The notes under the pieces are model-generated. The model saw nothing but the letters and a program-made list of their open reading frames with translations. It did not search any database and was not told the DNA's origin. A DNA stretch of 28,732 bases from Bacteroidales bacterium (lineage in GTDB: Bacteria > Bacteroidota > Bacteroidia > Bacteroidales > Muribaculaceae): the NCBI GenBank assembly GCA_900766975.1, contig CAAFXO010000003.1, positions 1 to 28,732 of the forward strand, given 5' to 3'. Shown here in pieces: positions 7,161 through 15,293 of this stretch; the first letter of the stretch is position 1, and each line of letters opens with the position of its first letter. A program made the translations under genes and the position numbers.

Positions 7161-9628
7161 ATTTCGGAATCTCCGTATCCGGATTGATCCATTGGTTCGG
7201 CGTCTTGCGAGCGTTTATGTTTGCCCTTGATATTTCCGAAAGAATACTTGATGGTCAGGCCGAAACGGCGACCGCCGCGCCAACGTTTGTTGGACTGGGT
7301 ATAATTTTCGCCGACAGTCGTATCCTTAAACTTACGAGAGTCGAAGAGGTCGCGACAATTGAGCGAGAACGACCAATTACCCACCGTCTTGCGGAGACCG
7401 AGGTCGATGCTCCAGCCGGGTTGACGCGAACCTTGAGCGCTCTTCTGCTCCGAGGCATATCGGCCGGTGGCTTGGAAAGCGAGTTGCCAGGGGAGTTTCA
7501 CATTAGCCATAACTCTCAGATCCCAGGCGAAAGAATTTTGGCTCTTATTCGAAAGTTCCTTAACATCTCCGGAGAGGGTCGGCATCTTATAGGTCCATGC
7601 CGAGATATGATTGTTATACAGATTGACGGTAGTGGTCAGGTCGAGCCACCCGGCGAAGAGTTGATTCTTACCGACGATTTCGACACCGGCATCGAGGCGC
7701 TTGGCGGCATTAGCCCAAGTGGTGTAAAGCACTTCATTCTCGAAATAGCTGAGACGATCCATCACGTCAGAGGCTTGGTGGAGATAAGCCGAGACAGAGA
7801 TCATGTGATAAGTCCAGCTCTTCAGGTAATTGAGTTCGAAAGAATTGGAGAACTCCGGTTCGAGTTCCGGATTACCATAAGAGATCGAAGTAGGGTCGGA
7901 GATATCTTGGAACGAATTGAGTTGACCGCCCCATGGGCGACGGATGCGGCGAGTATAATTGATCTGCAGCTCATTGTCATGAGGGAATGCGTAAGATAAG
8001 AACACCGAAGGGAAAAGCGAGAAACGATTGCGCTTATACTCCTCGACATCCTCCTGAGTTTGGCCAAACTCAAGCGATCGGGCTCTTACCTGCCAAGCCT
8101 CGGCACGCAAGCCGCCGGAATAGCTGAAATTACCCACCTTGCCGCCGAGAGTAAAATAGAAGGCGGTGGTATTGTTGGTATAGATAAAGCGGTTGTAGAG
8201 TTCGGTAGCGAGAGTCATATCTTGATAAGATGTGCCACGCCAGGTAGTGTTGGGAGTATTCTCATGGGAATAATTTCCATTATAGCCGAGTTCGAGTTTG
8301 AGATACTGATTGAAGACATTTGAATAATCGAGTTTCGCCTCCCAAGTATTGACGTTGATGGGCATGGTCTGCTCGCGATAAGAGGCGTTATGGCAGACAC
8401 CCTCCTCAGCCTCAAAGTCGGTCCAAGTCTCATCTTCAAGATACGAGTTCCAACTAGGGCCGCCCCAATGGTTATAACTTACGTTGGCATCGATGGTATG
8501 AGTATCGGAGAACTTATGAGTATATCCCAACTCGGCGTGAGCGCCACGGTTGTCGCTGCGATTGCGGGAGATTTGCTGATCGGCGATCCATTGTCCCGGC
8601 ACATTGCTCTGATAGTCAGTCAGAGACTTACCCCAGCGATGGCCGAACATGCCGAATCCATTGACATAGAAATCATCATAATCCGAGAGATGATATGTAG
8701 CACCCAGACGTATGAAGATATTATTGCCATGACGGCGCGAAGAGGCATCGGAATTGGTGAACGTACCGTCATTAAAGAGTCGTCTCATCTCGCTGCCGCC
8801 ATTCTTATTATGGCGCATACGGAAGCCGACACTGGCGTATGTGTCCCACTTCGCGGTGTTATAATTGATATTGACTGAGGCATTACCGCCGCCATTGGTA
8901 TTGGCAGAGAGTTCGGCGCTACCGTAATATCCCCCGCGTCGATCCTTCTTCAGGATGATATTGATGATACCGGCAGAACCCTCGGGGCTATACTTGGCAG
9001 AGGGGTTGGTGATAACCTCGATACGTTCGATGCTTTCGCCGGGGATTTGTTCGAGTATTTGGGCGCGATTGTCGGCGGTAAGGCCCGACTCCTTGCCATT
9101 GATCCAGACGGTGACCGACTCATTGCCACGCAGAGAGACATTGCCATCCTGATCGACCTCGACCGAAGGGATCGACTCGAGGAGTTCGGAAGCAGACTGA
9201 CCGGCAGAAGCGATATTGGCATCGACCTGGAACACCTTTCGATCCAATTCAAAGCGCATCTGACTACGCACGCCCTCCACCACGACCTCCTGAAGCATCT
9301 TGGCATCATCAGCCAGGCGGATAGTGCCCAAATCGAGATCCTTGCCGGCTACTACTACCGGGCGCTCCTGATCGATGCTACCCACGTTAGAGACTTTTAC
9401 TACATAATTGCCATCAGCAAGAGAGGGGATGGTGAAATAACCATTATCATCGGTATAGACACTCAGATTCAGCGGCTTATTGGTTTTCGAATCGATCACC
9501 TGCACCGTGATATAATCCATAGCCTCACCGCTTCCTTTGTTGACGACACGACCCGTCACCGAGCCATCGGCCGAAGCAAAGAGAGGGATAAACAGCAAAG
9601 AAGCTGTCAAAAGATGTTTGAAATTCAT
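7157..9628 (-). CDS. TonB-dependent outer-membrane receptor (OMP_b-brl_3 type)
   Basis: This 823-aa protein starts at MNFKHLLTASLLFIPLFASA, a good Sec signal. An in-frame extension upstream to 9712 lacks signal character and is rejected. After the signal comes a carboxypeptidase-regulatory-like beta domain (about residues 22-105). A TonB-box-like LQEVVVEG follows at 112-119, then a plug domain with ELLESIPSVEVDQDGNVSLR and IERIEVITNPSAKYSPEGSAG (about 125-235). The rest is a 22-strand-type barrel rich in aromatic strands, ending in a charged tail. It should import a ligand across the outer membrane using TonB-ExbBD energy. No susD-like gene is adjacent, so a sus-type glycan system is not indicated; the ligand is unknown. 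It is divergent from lptD and its stop lies in a 14-bp-family repeat. Confidence 0.9.
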   Translation of the reverse strand: MNFKHLLTASLLFIPLFASADGSVTGRVVNKGSGEAMDYITVQVIDSKTNKPLNLSVYTDDNGYFTIPSLADGNYVVKVSNVGSIDQERPVVVAGKDLDLGTIRLADDAKMLQEVVVEGVRSQMRFELDRKVFQVDANIASAGQSASELLESIPSVEVDQDGNVSLRGNESVTVWINGKESGLTADNRAQILEQIPGESIERIEVITNPSAKYSPEGSAGIINIILKKDRRGGYYGSAELSANTNGGGNASVNINYNTAKWDTYASVGFRMRHNKNGGSEMRRLFNDGTFTNSDASSRRHGNNIFIRLGATYHLSDYDDFYVNGFGMFGHRWGKSLTDYQSNVPGQWIADQQISRNRSDNRGAHAELGYTHKFSDTHTIDANVSYNHWGGPSWNSYLEDETWTDFEAEEGVCHNASYREQTMPINVNTWEAKLDYSNVFNQYLKLELGYNGNYSHENTPNTTWRGTSYQDMTLATELYNRFIYTNNTTAFYFTLGGKVGNFSYSGGLRAEAWQVRARSLEFGQTQEDVEEYKRNRFSLFPSVFLSYAFPHDNELQINYTRRIRRPWGGQLNSFQDISDPTSISYGNPELEPEFSNSFELNYLKSWTYHMISVSAYLHQASDVMDRLSYFENEVLYTTWANAAKRLDAGVEIVGKNQLFAGWLDLTTTVNLYNNHISAWTYKMPTLSGDVKELSNKSQNSFAWDLRVMANVKLPWQLAFQATGRYASEQKSAQGSRQPGWSIDLGLRKTVGNWSFSLNCRDLFDSRKFKDTTVGENYTQSNKRWRGGRRFGLTIKYSFGNIKGKHKRSQDAEPMDQSGYGDSEM

Positions 9629-9824
9629 ACTTAATATAAAAGGAAAGAAGAGACTTCGACACGTAAACGGATCGGATAGAAAAGTCTCATCAGAAAATTC
9701 TAATTCACTCATAAGACAATGATAAATATAATAAGATTAACCGCGAATATTAAAAAAAGGCTAAAAAAATATTAAAAGAGAATAACAAGAGAGGTGAAAA
9801 ATTGGAAAAGAGGGGGTGATAGAT

Positions 9825-9855
9825 TTTGAAGATTGTACAAATAAATATAACTTTG
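9825..9855 (+). promoter_or_regulatory. Bacteroidetes-type promoter for lptD
   Basis: TTTG at 9825-9828, a 19-bp spacer and TAACTTTG at 9848-9855 match the consensus exactly. A leader of about 75 nt follows to the TTG start at 9938. The rest of the 309-bp divergent region 9629-9937 is AT-rich and holds no gene; a weaker TATATTTA on the minus strand near 9725 may serve the receptor gene. Confidence 0.8.
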
Positions 9856-9937
9856 TAGGTTGAAATGAAAGCGACCGCAAGAAAACCGTTTTCGAGACAT
9901 CTCGAAGGGATGACCTGCGGGAGCATAAACACAAGAA

Positions 9938-12790
9938 TTGAAACAACTTTTATTCTACATATTTGGTGCCCTGTTGATAGGCATCGCCTATTCTCAAACG
10001 ACTCGGATCGATCAGGAGATATCACGAGGTTCGAACGTCATAGACACTGTTGCATCGGCGGTGTCGGGGTCGTTGCGTTCCGACAGCGGCACTCTTGCAG
10101 AGAGTAATAAGGCGGGGTTGGACATACCGGAATTTTTACTATCCGGATCAGATACGACAGCTGCCGACACGCTACGCGATCGAGCCTACCGAGGCGGTGG
10201 GAGTCCACTTGACACGATGACCCGAGGCAAAAGCGGCATCTCTCGCATCAGCCGCCAGAAAGTCGACTTAGAGACATCGGTCAACTTCACCGCCGCCGAC
10301 TCCTTGGTGTTATCAGGGCTCAACAATGCACGCCTTTATGGCAACAGCACCGTAGAATATCAAGACTTCAAGCTCAACTCCGCAGAGATCCACATGGATA
10401 TGGACAGCAGTTTGGTCTATGCCCGGGGTATGGCTGACACCACCGGAACGGTGGAGGGCAAGCCGGTGTTCAAAGACAAATCGGGAGAATATGAGTCGGA
10501 GACGATGAAATATAACTTCAAGACCGAGCGAGGCTACATCACCGGCGTTATCACCGAGCAGGGAGAAGGATTCCTGCAGGGAGGCAAAGCCAAACGCATG
10601 GAAGATGGCAGTTTTTATATGGAGAATGGCCGCTACACCACCTGCGACGACCATGAGAATCCCCACTTCTACTTCCAGTTGACCCGAGGCAAAGTGCGTC
10701 CGGAGAAAGATGTAGTGACCGGACCGGGCTACATGGTGCTTGCCGACGTGCCCCTCCCCTTGGCGCTCCCCTTCGGTTACTTCCCCTTCTCCAAGAAATA
10801 CTCGAGCGGTGTGATCTTCCCCTCATTTGGCGAAGACTACAACCAGGGGTTCTATCTCCGTAACGGCGGTTACTACTTTGCGATCAGCGACAATGTCGAC
10901 TTGGCTGTAAGAGGCGAGATATATACCAAAGGGTCGTGGGGAGTCAGTGCACACTCCAACTATGTGAAGCGATACAAATTCAAGGGATCGTTCGACATCT
11001 CCTTCCTCAACACGGTCTATGGCGACAAAGGGGCACCCGACTATCAGCAGATGCGCAACTTCCAGGTGCTTTGGAGTCACACCCAGGATGCCAAAGCCAA
11101 CCCCAACCTATCCTTCTCAGCCTCGGTCAACTTTGCCACCACCGGCTACTCGCGCAACGATCTGAACTCCTACTACAACTCCAACTTCACCGAGAACACC
11201 AAATCGAGTACGATCAACTTGACCTACCGCTTCCCAGGGAGCAAATGGAGCTTATCGACCACCGCGAGCATCTCACAGCGAAGCCAAGACTCAACACTCT
11301 CGGTAAGCTTCCCCAACGTCACGGTGACCATGTCGCAGACTGCACCCTTCAAGCGCAAAAAATCTGTGGGTGGCGAACGCTGGTATGAGAAGATAAAACT
11401 CTCATATACAGGTCGATTACAAAACCAACTCACCTCGCCACAGAATGAATTTTTCAAGAAGAGTCTGATCAAGGACTGGAAGAACGGAATGCAGCACTCC
11501 GTGCCAATCTCCGCCACCTTCTCCCTCTTCAAATACCTGAACATAACCCCCTCCATCTCGCTCAACGACCGCATGTATACCAGCAAGGTGCGTCGACAAT
11601 GGGACTCACAGGCATCGCGAGAGATCCAAGACACCACCTACGGATTCTACAACCTTTTCGACTTCAACATCTCCATGGGAATTGACACGAAGATCTATGG
11701 ATTCTGGAAACCTATGAAATTCCTTGGTGACAAAGTTCAGATGATCCGTCACGTCATGACTCCTACCATCTCCGTGGGGTGGCATCCCGACTTTGGAGCC
11801 AAAGGGTGGGGTGTCTACGACTACTATCTGATGCCCGATCAGAATGGCAACCAGATCCGGAAATACTACTCCATGTTCCAGCATGGCATCTTCGGAGCGC
11901 CGAGCAGCGGCAAGAGCGGTTTGGTGACACTCAGTCTTGCCAACAACTTAGAGATGAAAGTCAAGAGCGACAAAGACTCCACCGGAGTCAAGAAGATCTC
12001 GCTGATCGAGAATCTGACACTGACACAGAGCTACAACTTTGCCGCCGACTCACTAAGGCTTAGCAACTTACAAGCCAACATCATGTTGCGACTGCTCAAG
12101 AACTTCAATCTCAACCTCAACACGACGTGGGATCCCTACGTCTATAAGCTCAACACCAACGGCACTCCGGTGAAGGTGGATCGCCTCCGCATCCAAGAGG
12201 GAAGAGGGCTCTACAAGTTATCATCGGCAGGCACCAGCTTCTCCTACACCTTCAACAACGACACCTTCCGCCGCAAGAAGGATGGAGAGAGCAACCAAAC
12301 CACCACCGACGACGACAACTGGGGCGACGAAGAAGAGGGGGACTTTGCCGAGCAGGCTCGCCGCAAGCGCGAGAAAGGCAAAGACAAGGGAGAAGAGAAG
12401 AGCTCCGACTCCGACGGCTACTCCTCATGGAGCATACCCTGGAGTCTATCGATCAACTACTCAGTCAATTATGGCTATGGCGACTTCGACTACGAAAAGA
12501 TGGACTACAAAGGGAAATGGACCCAGAACCTGAGTTTCAGCGGCAACATCCGACCCACGAAGAACTGGAACTTCTCCTTCTCGGCGAGCTACGACTTCAA
12601 TGCCCACAAGATTGCCTACATGAACTGCAGCATAAGTCGCGACCTTCACTGCTTCACGATGACAGCATCGTTCGTGCCGGTGGGCCCCTACAAATCCTAC
12701 AACTTCCACATCGCCGTGAAATCCTCGATGCTCAAAGATCTGAAATACGACCAGCGATCCAGGTCACAAAATGGAGTAAAATGGTATTAG
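9938..12790 (+). CDS. lptD: LPS-assembly outer-membrane protein LptD
   Basis: This 950-aa protein is the Bacteroidetes form of LptD (OstA/Imp), which with LptE inserts lipopolysaccharide into the outer leaflet. A signal peptide (MKQLLFYIFGALLIGIAYS) supports the TTG start at 9938. Residues about 110-235 form the OstA-like N-terminal beta-jellyroll (SLVLSGLNNARLYGNSTVEY, then ENGRYTTCDDHENPHFYF). The remainder is a large barrel with the conserved LPLALPFGYFPFSKKYSSG segment near 275. Only about three cysteines are visible, unlike the four disulfide-forming ones of E. coli LptD. Residues about 782-826 form a highly charged low-complexity linker of Asp/Glu then Lys/Arg, probably a surface or periplasmic loop. 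The stop TAG at 12788-12790 opens the triple 14-bp repeat. Confidence 0.9.
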   Translation: MKQLLFYIFGALLIGIAYSQTTRIDQEISRGSNVIDTVASAVSGSLRSDSGTLAESNKAGLDIPEFLLSGSDTTAADTLRDRAYRGGGSPLDTMTRGKSGISRISRQKVDLETSVNFTAADSLVLSGLNNARLYGNSTVEYQDFKLNSAEIHMDMDSSLVYARGMADTTGTVEGKPVFKDKSGEYESETMKYNFKTERGYITGVITEQGEGFLQGGKAKRMEDGSFYMENGRYTTCDDHENPHFYFQLTRGKVRPEKDVVTGPGYMVLADVPLPLALPFGYFPFSKKYSSGVIFPSFGEDYNQGFYLRNGGYYFAISDNVDLAVRGEIYTKGSWGVSAHSNYVKRYKFKGSFDISFLNTVYGDKGAPDYQQMRNFQVLWSHTQDAKANPNLSFSASVNFATTGYSRNDLNSYYNSNFTENTKSSTINLTYRFPGSKWSLSTTASISQRSQDSTLSVSFPNVTVTMSQTAPFKRKKSVGGERWYEKIKLSYTGRLQNQLTSPQNEFFKKSLIKDWKNGMQHSVPISATFSLFKYLNITPSISLNDRMYTSKVRRQWDSQASREIQDTTYGFYNLFDFNISMGIDTKIYGFWKPMKFLGDKVQMIRHVMTPTISVGWHPDFGAKGWGVYDYYLMPDQNGNQIRKYYSMFQHGIFGAPSSGKSGLVTLSLANNLEMKVKSDKDSTGVKKISLIENLTLTQSYNFAADSLRLSNLQANIMLRLLKNFNLNLNTTWDPYVYKLNTNGTPVKVDRLRIQEGRGLYKLSSAGTSFSYTFNNDTFRRKKDGESNQTTTDDDNWGDEEEGDFAEQARRKREKGKDKGEEKSSDSDGYSSWSIPWSLSINYSVNYGYGDFDYEKMDYKGKWTQNLSFSGNIRPTKNWNFSFSASYDFNAHKIAYMNCSISRDLHCFTMTASFVPVGPYKSYNFHIAVKSSMLKDLKYDQRSRSQNGVKWY

Positions 12791-12851
12791 AGCGCGTTCC
12801 TTAGAGCGCGTTCCTTAGAGCGCGTTCCTTAAATTTTTGGGGTCGTAGAGG
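12788..12851 (+). repeat. Three tandem 14-bp units plus full tail of the dispersed repeat
   Basis: AGAGCGCGTTCCTT occurs three times without change (12789-12802, 12803-12816, 12817-12830). It is followed by AAATTTTTGGGGTCGTAGAG. The last unit plus tail matches the arms of the 4509-4720 element and the copy at 28402-28439. No inverted partner is present here. The lptD stop codon overlaps the first unit. Confidence 0.9.
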
Positions 12852-12870
12852 CGGATATTTTTGAGCAGAT

Positions 12871-12902
12871 TTTGCGGATTGACAAAAAATTTTGTAAATT
12901 TG
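12871..12902 (+). promoter_or_regulatory. Bacteroidetes-type promoter for the coiled-coil gene and zapA
   Basis: TTTG at 12871-12874, a 20-bp spacer and TAAATTTG at 12895-12902 match the consensus. Transcription would start near 12909, so the leader to ATG 12918 is very short. Confidence 0.75.
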
Positions 12903-12917
12903 TAAAAATTTGGCAAG

Positions 12918-13211
12918 ATGGCAGAATCTTTGACCTCAATATTGGAGAGATTGCGTCAACGCATCGGAGTTCTGACCGCCGAGAATGCACGTCTGCGAGC
13001 ACGCGATGCAGAGATCACGGCGGAATGTGAAGAGATGCGTCGTCAGATGCGCGAATCGGAGGGAAAGAGGAGGAGAGCTGAGTTGGATGCAGAATACTTG
13101 GCAGTGTCGCACAAGTTGGCAGACGATCCGGATACACTGGTGGAGACACGGCGCCATGTTGACAAATTAATTCGCAACATCGATCGTTGCCTTGCAATGT
13201 TAAAGGAATGA
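12918..13211 (+). CDS. Coiled-coil protein upstream of zapA (ZapB-like position)
   Basis: This 97-aa protein is almost entirely helical and charged. A heptad-like coiled coil runs over about residues 5-65 (SILERLRQRIGVLTAENARL onward), with a shorter helix at the C-terminus (VDKLIRNIDRCLAMLKE). It has no signal peptide or membrane segment. It begins 4 bp upstream of zapA and shares its promoter. Size, coiled coil and pairing with zapA suggest a division-ring partner comparable in role to E. coli ZapB. That is inferred from context; I see no sequence proof of homology. Confidence 0.75.
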   Translation: MAESLTSILERLRQRIGVLTAENARLRARDAEITAECEEMRRQMRESEGKRRRAELDAEYLAVSHKLADDPDTLVETRRHVDKLIRNIDRCLAMLKE

Positions 13212-13215
13212 TAAG

Positions 13216-13518
13216 ATGAACGATTCGGACAAAATAATAATGACTCTCAATATAGGCGATCAGCGGATACAGATGTCCTCAACCTTCGCCCGCCAGGAAT
13301 TTGTAAGAGTCGTAGAGTCGGAAGTAGATGGTCTCTATCGCAAATGGAGGAAGAAATTTCCGGCCAAAGACGACAGCGAGATACTCGCTATGGCAGCATA
13401 TCAGTTTGCCTCCTTCTATTACGAGCTCAAAGAGAGATATGAGAAAGCTACCGACATCGCCGCCGACTGCCTCAAGCAGATAGAAGAGCCGGCTGCATCA
13501 GATAGCGACGAAGAGTAG
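13216..13518 (+). CDS. zapA: Cell division protein ZapA
   Basis: This 100-aa protein matches ZapA in size and pattern. An N-terminal beta part (KIIMTLNIGDQRIQMSS) is followed by YRKWRKKFPAKDDSEILAMA, typical of ZapA, and a C-terminal amphipathic helix that forms the tetrameric coiled coil. ZapA bundles FtsZ filaments and stabilises the Z-ring in the cytoplasm. It lies directly after the coiled-coil gene and is the last gene before a 208-bp non-coding stretch leading to rny. The tail is acidic (ASDSDEE). Confidence 0.88.
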   Translation: MNDSDKIIMTLNIGDQRIQMSSTFARQEFVRVVESEVDGLYRKWRKKFPAKDDSEILAMAAYQFASFYYELKERYEKATDIAADCLKQIEEPAASDSDEE

Positions 13519-13640
13519 TCACGAATCGGGCATCGAGCCTACCGACATTCCCCCGGACATAGCAGCAACTGAAAGAAGAAGCGAACCTCCGATCGGCGTT
13601 AGCGCCGGGCAGAGGCGAGTTTTCGTTATTCTGCATGAAA
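13519..13640 (+). ncRNA. Possible structured RNA between zapA and rny (6S-like position)
   Basis: The 208-bp zapA-rny gap holds a GC-rich structured first half and an AT-rich second half. A nested hairpin is visible: CCTC/GAGG outer pairs around CGGCG-TTAG-CGCCG near 13587-13616. In E. coli and many other bacteria the 6S RNA gene ssrS lies just downstream of zapA. That synteny is the reason for the suggestion. I could not verify the large central bubble that defines 6S RNA, so this is a weak call. The boundaries are approximate. No protein-coding frame is convincing here. Confidence 0.3.
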
Positions 13641-13726
13641 TCAAAAAAGAGAGTAATATCAAACATGAAATAACTTAAAAAATCATAAATAAAAAACATA
13701 AATAAAAACCATAAAAAACGACAAAA

Positions 13727-15277
13727 ATGGACAATATAACACCCATAATATGGGTCATAGTCGCTGTGGTGACGATGATCATAGGATATGTCGCAGCGAT
13801 GATGATCAGCAAGCGGAATGCCACATCCAAGGCCAACAGCATCGTAGATGATGCGCGACGCAAAGCGGATGTGATGAAAGAGTCGAGCATGCTCAAGGCC
13901 AAAGAAGAGGAGATGAAGATACTCAACGAGGCCGAGCGTACTGCCAACCAGCGTCTGCAGAAGGTGCAGGCAGCCGAGGCGCGTGCCAAGCAGCGCGAGA
14001 TCCAGCTCAACCAGCAGCAGGGAGAGCAATCACGCCGCAAGAAAGAGCTCGAGAGCCTGAAGAACTCGCTCGACAATCGCGAGCAGCTCTTGGAGAGCCG
14101 CAGCAATGAAGTGGAGCACATGTATCGTCAGGCACAAGAAGAACTTGTGAAGATCTCCGGACTCTCAGCCGAAGAGGCAAAAGAGAAGCTCATCGAATCG
14201 CTCAAAGACGAGGCCAAGACAGCGGCAGCCGGATATATCAACGACATCATGGACGATGCGAAGATGACTGCCAGCAAGGAAGCAAAGCGCATAGTGATCC
14301 AATCTATCCAGCGAGTAGCCACCGAGACCGCCGTCGAGAACTCGGTGACCGTGTTCCATATCGACAACGACGAGATCAAGGGACGCATCATCGGTCGCGA
14401 GGGGCGCAACATCCGCGCCCTTGAGGCAGCCACCGGCATCGAGATCATCGTCGACGACACACCCGAGGCTATCGTTCTGTCGGGATTCGACCCGGTGAGA
14501 CGCGAGATAGCACGCTTGGCACTCCATCAGCTTGTAACAGACGGACGCATCCACCCCGCCCGTATCGAAGAGGTGGTGGCAAAAGTGCGCAAGCAAGTCG
14601 AAGAAGAGATCATCGAGACCGGCAAGCGCACCACCATCGACCTTGGCATCCATGGTCTACACCCCGAGTTGATCCGCATGGTGGGCAAGATGAAATATCG
14701 CTCAAGCTACGGACAGAACCTGCTTCAGCACTCACGCGAGACAGCCAATCTATGTGCCGTAATGGCCTCGGAATTGGGACTGAATCCCAAGAAAGCGAGA
14801 CGAGCCGGACTTCTGCATGACATCGGCAAAGTGCCTGACGACGAGCCGGAATTGCCGCACGCACTCTTGGGTATGAAATTGGCGGAGAAATATAAAGAGA
14901 AGCCCGACATCTGCAACGCCATTGGCGCGCACCACGACGAGGTGGAGCAGACCACACTCTTGGCGCCAATCGTGCAGGTGTGTGACGCCATCTCGGGAGC
15001 ACGCCCCGGAGCACGTCGCGAGATCGTAGAGGCATATATCAAGCGCCTTAACGACCTGGAGCAATTGGCACTCTCCTACCCCGGCGTGCTTAAGACCTAC
15101 GCCATCCAGGCCGGTAGAGAGCTTCGTGTCATCGTCGGCGCCGACAAGATCACCGACCAAGAGACAGAGAAGCTGAGCACCGAGATCGCCAAGAAGATCC
15201 AAGACGAACTCACCTATCCCGGACAAGTCAAGATAACCGTGATCCGCGAAACCAGAGCCGTAAGTTTCGCCAAATAA
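13727..15277 (+). CDS. rny: Ribonuclease Y
   Basis: This 516-aa protein has the full RNase Y order. An N-terminal membrane anchor lies at about residues 7-27, and a long charged coiled coil at about 30-160. The KH RNA-binding domain has GRIIGREGRNIR at 219-230, and the HD hydrolase domain has GLLHDIGKVPDDEPELPHA starting near 361 (H364, D365). It is an inner-membrane endoribonuclease that initiates mRNA decay. Length matches the family (about 520 aa). The leader is strongly A-rich. It is followed 16 bp later by ricT, whose Bacillus homologue works with RNase Y, so the pairing looks functional. Confidence 0.95.
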   Translation: MDNITPIIWVIVAVVTMIIGYVAAMMISKRNATSKANSIVDDARRKADVMKESSMLKAKEEEMKILNEAERTANQRLQKVQAAEARAKQREIQLNQQQGEQSRRKKELESLKNSLDNREQLLESRSNEVEHMYRQAQEELVKISGLSAEEAKEKLIESLKDEAKTAAAGYINDIMDDAKMTASKEAKRIVIQSIQRVATETAVENSVTVFHIDNDEIKGRIIGREGRNIRALEAATGIEIIVDDTPEAIVLSGFDPVRREIARLALHQLVTDGRIHPARIEEVVAKVRKQVEEEIIETGKRTTIDLGIHGLHPELIRMVGKMKYRSSYGQNLLQHSRETANLCAVMASELGLNPKKARRAGLLHDIGKVPDDEPELPHALLGMKLAEKYKEKPDICNAIGAHHDEVEQTTLLAPIVQVCDAISGARPGARREIVEAYIKRLNDLEQLALSYPGVLKTYAIQAGRELRVIVGADKITDQETEKLSTEIAKKIQDELTYPGQVKITVIRETRAVSFAK

Positions 15278-15293
15278 ATAAGGGGGAACAACT

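Noticed and set aside
7184..9634. Several plus-strand open frames antisense to the TonB receptor gene
   Set aside because: They have no start context, signal or domain, and mirror the codon structure of the strongly supported receptor on the other strand.
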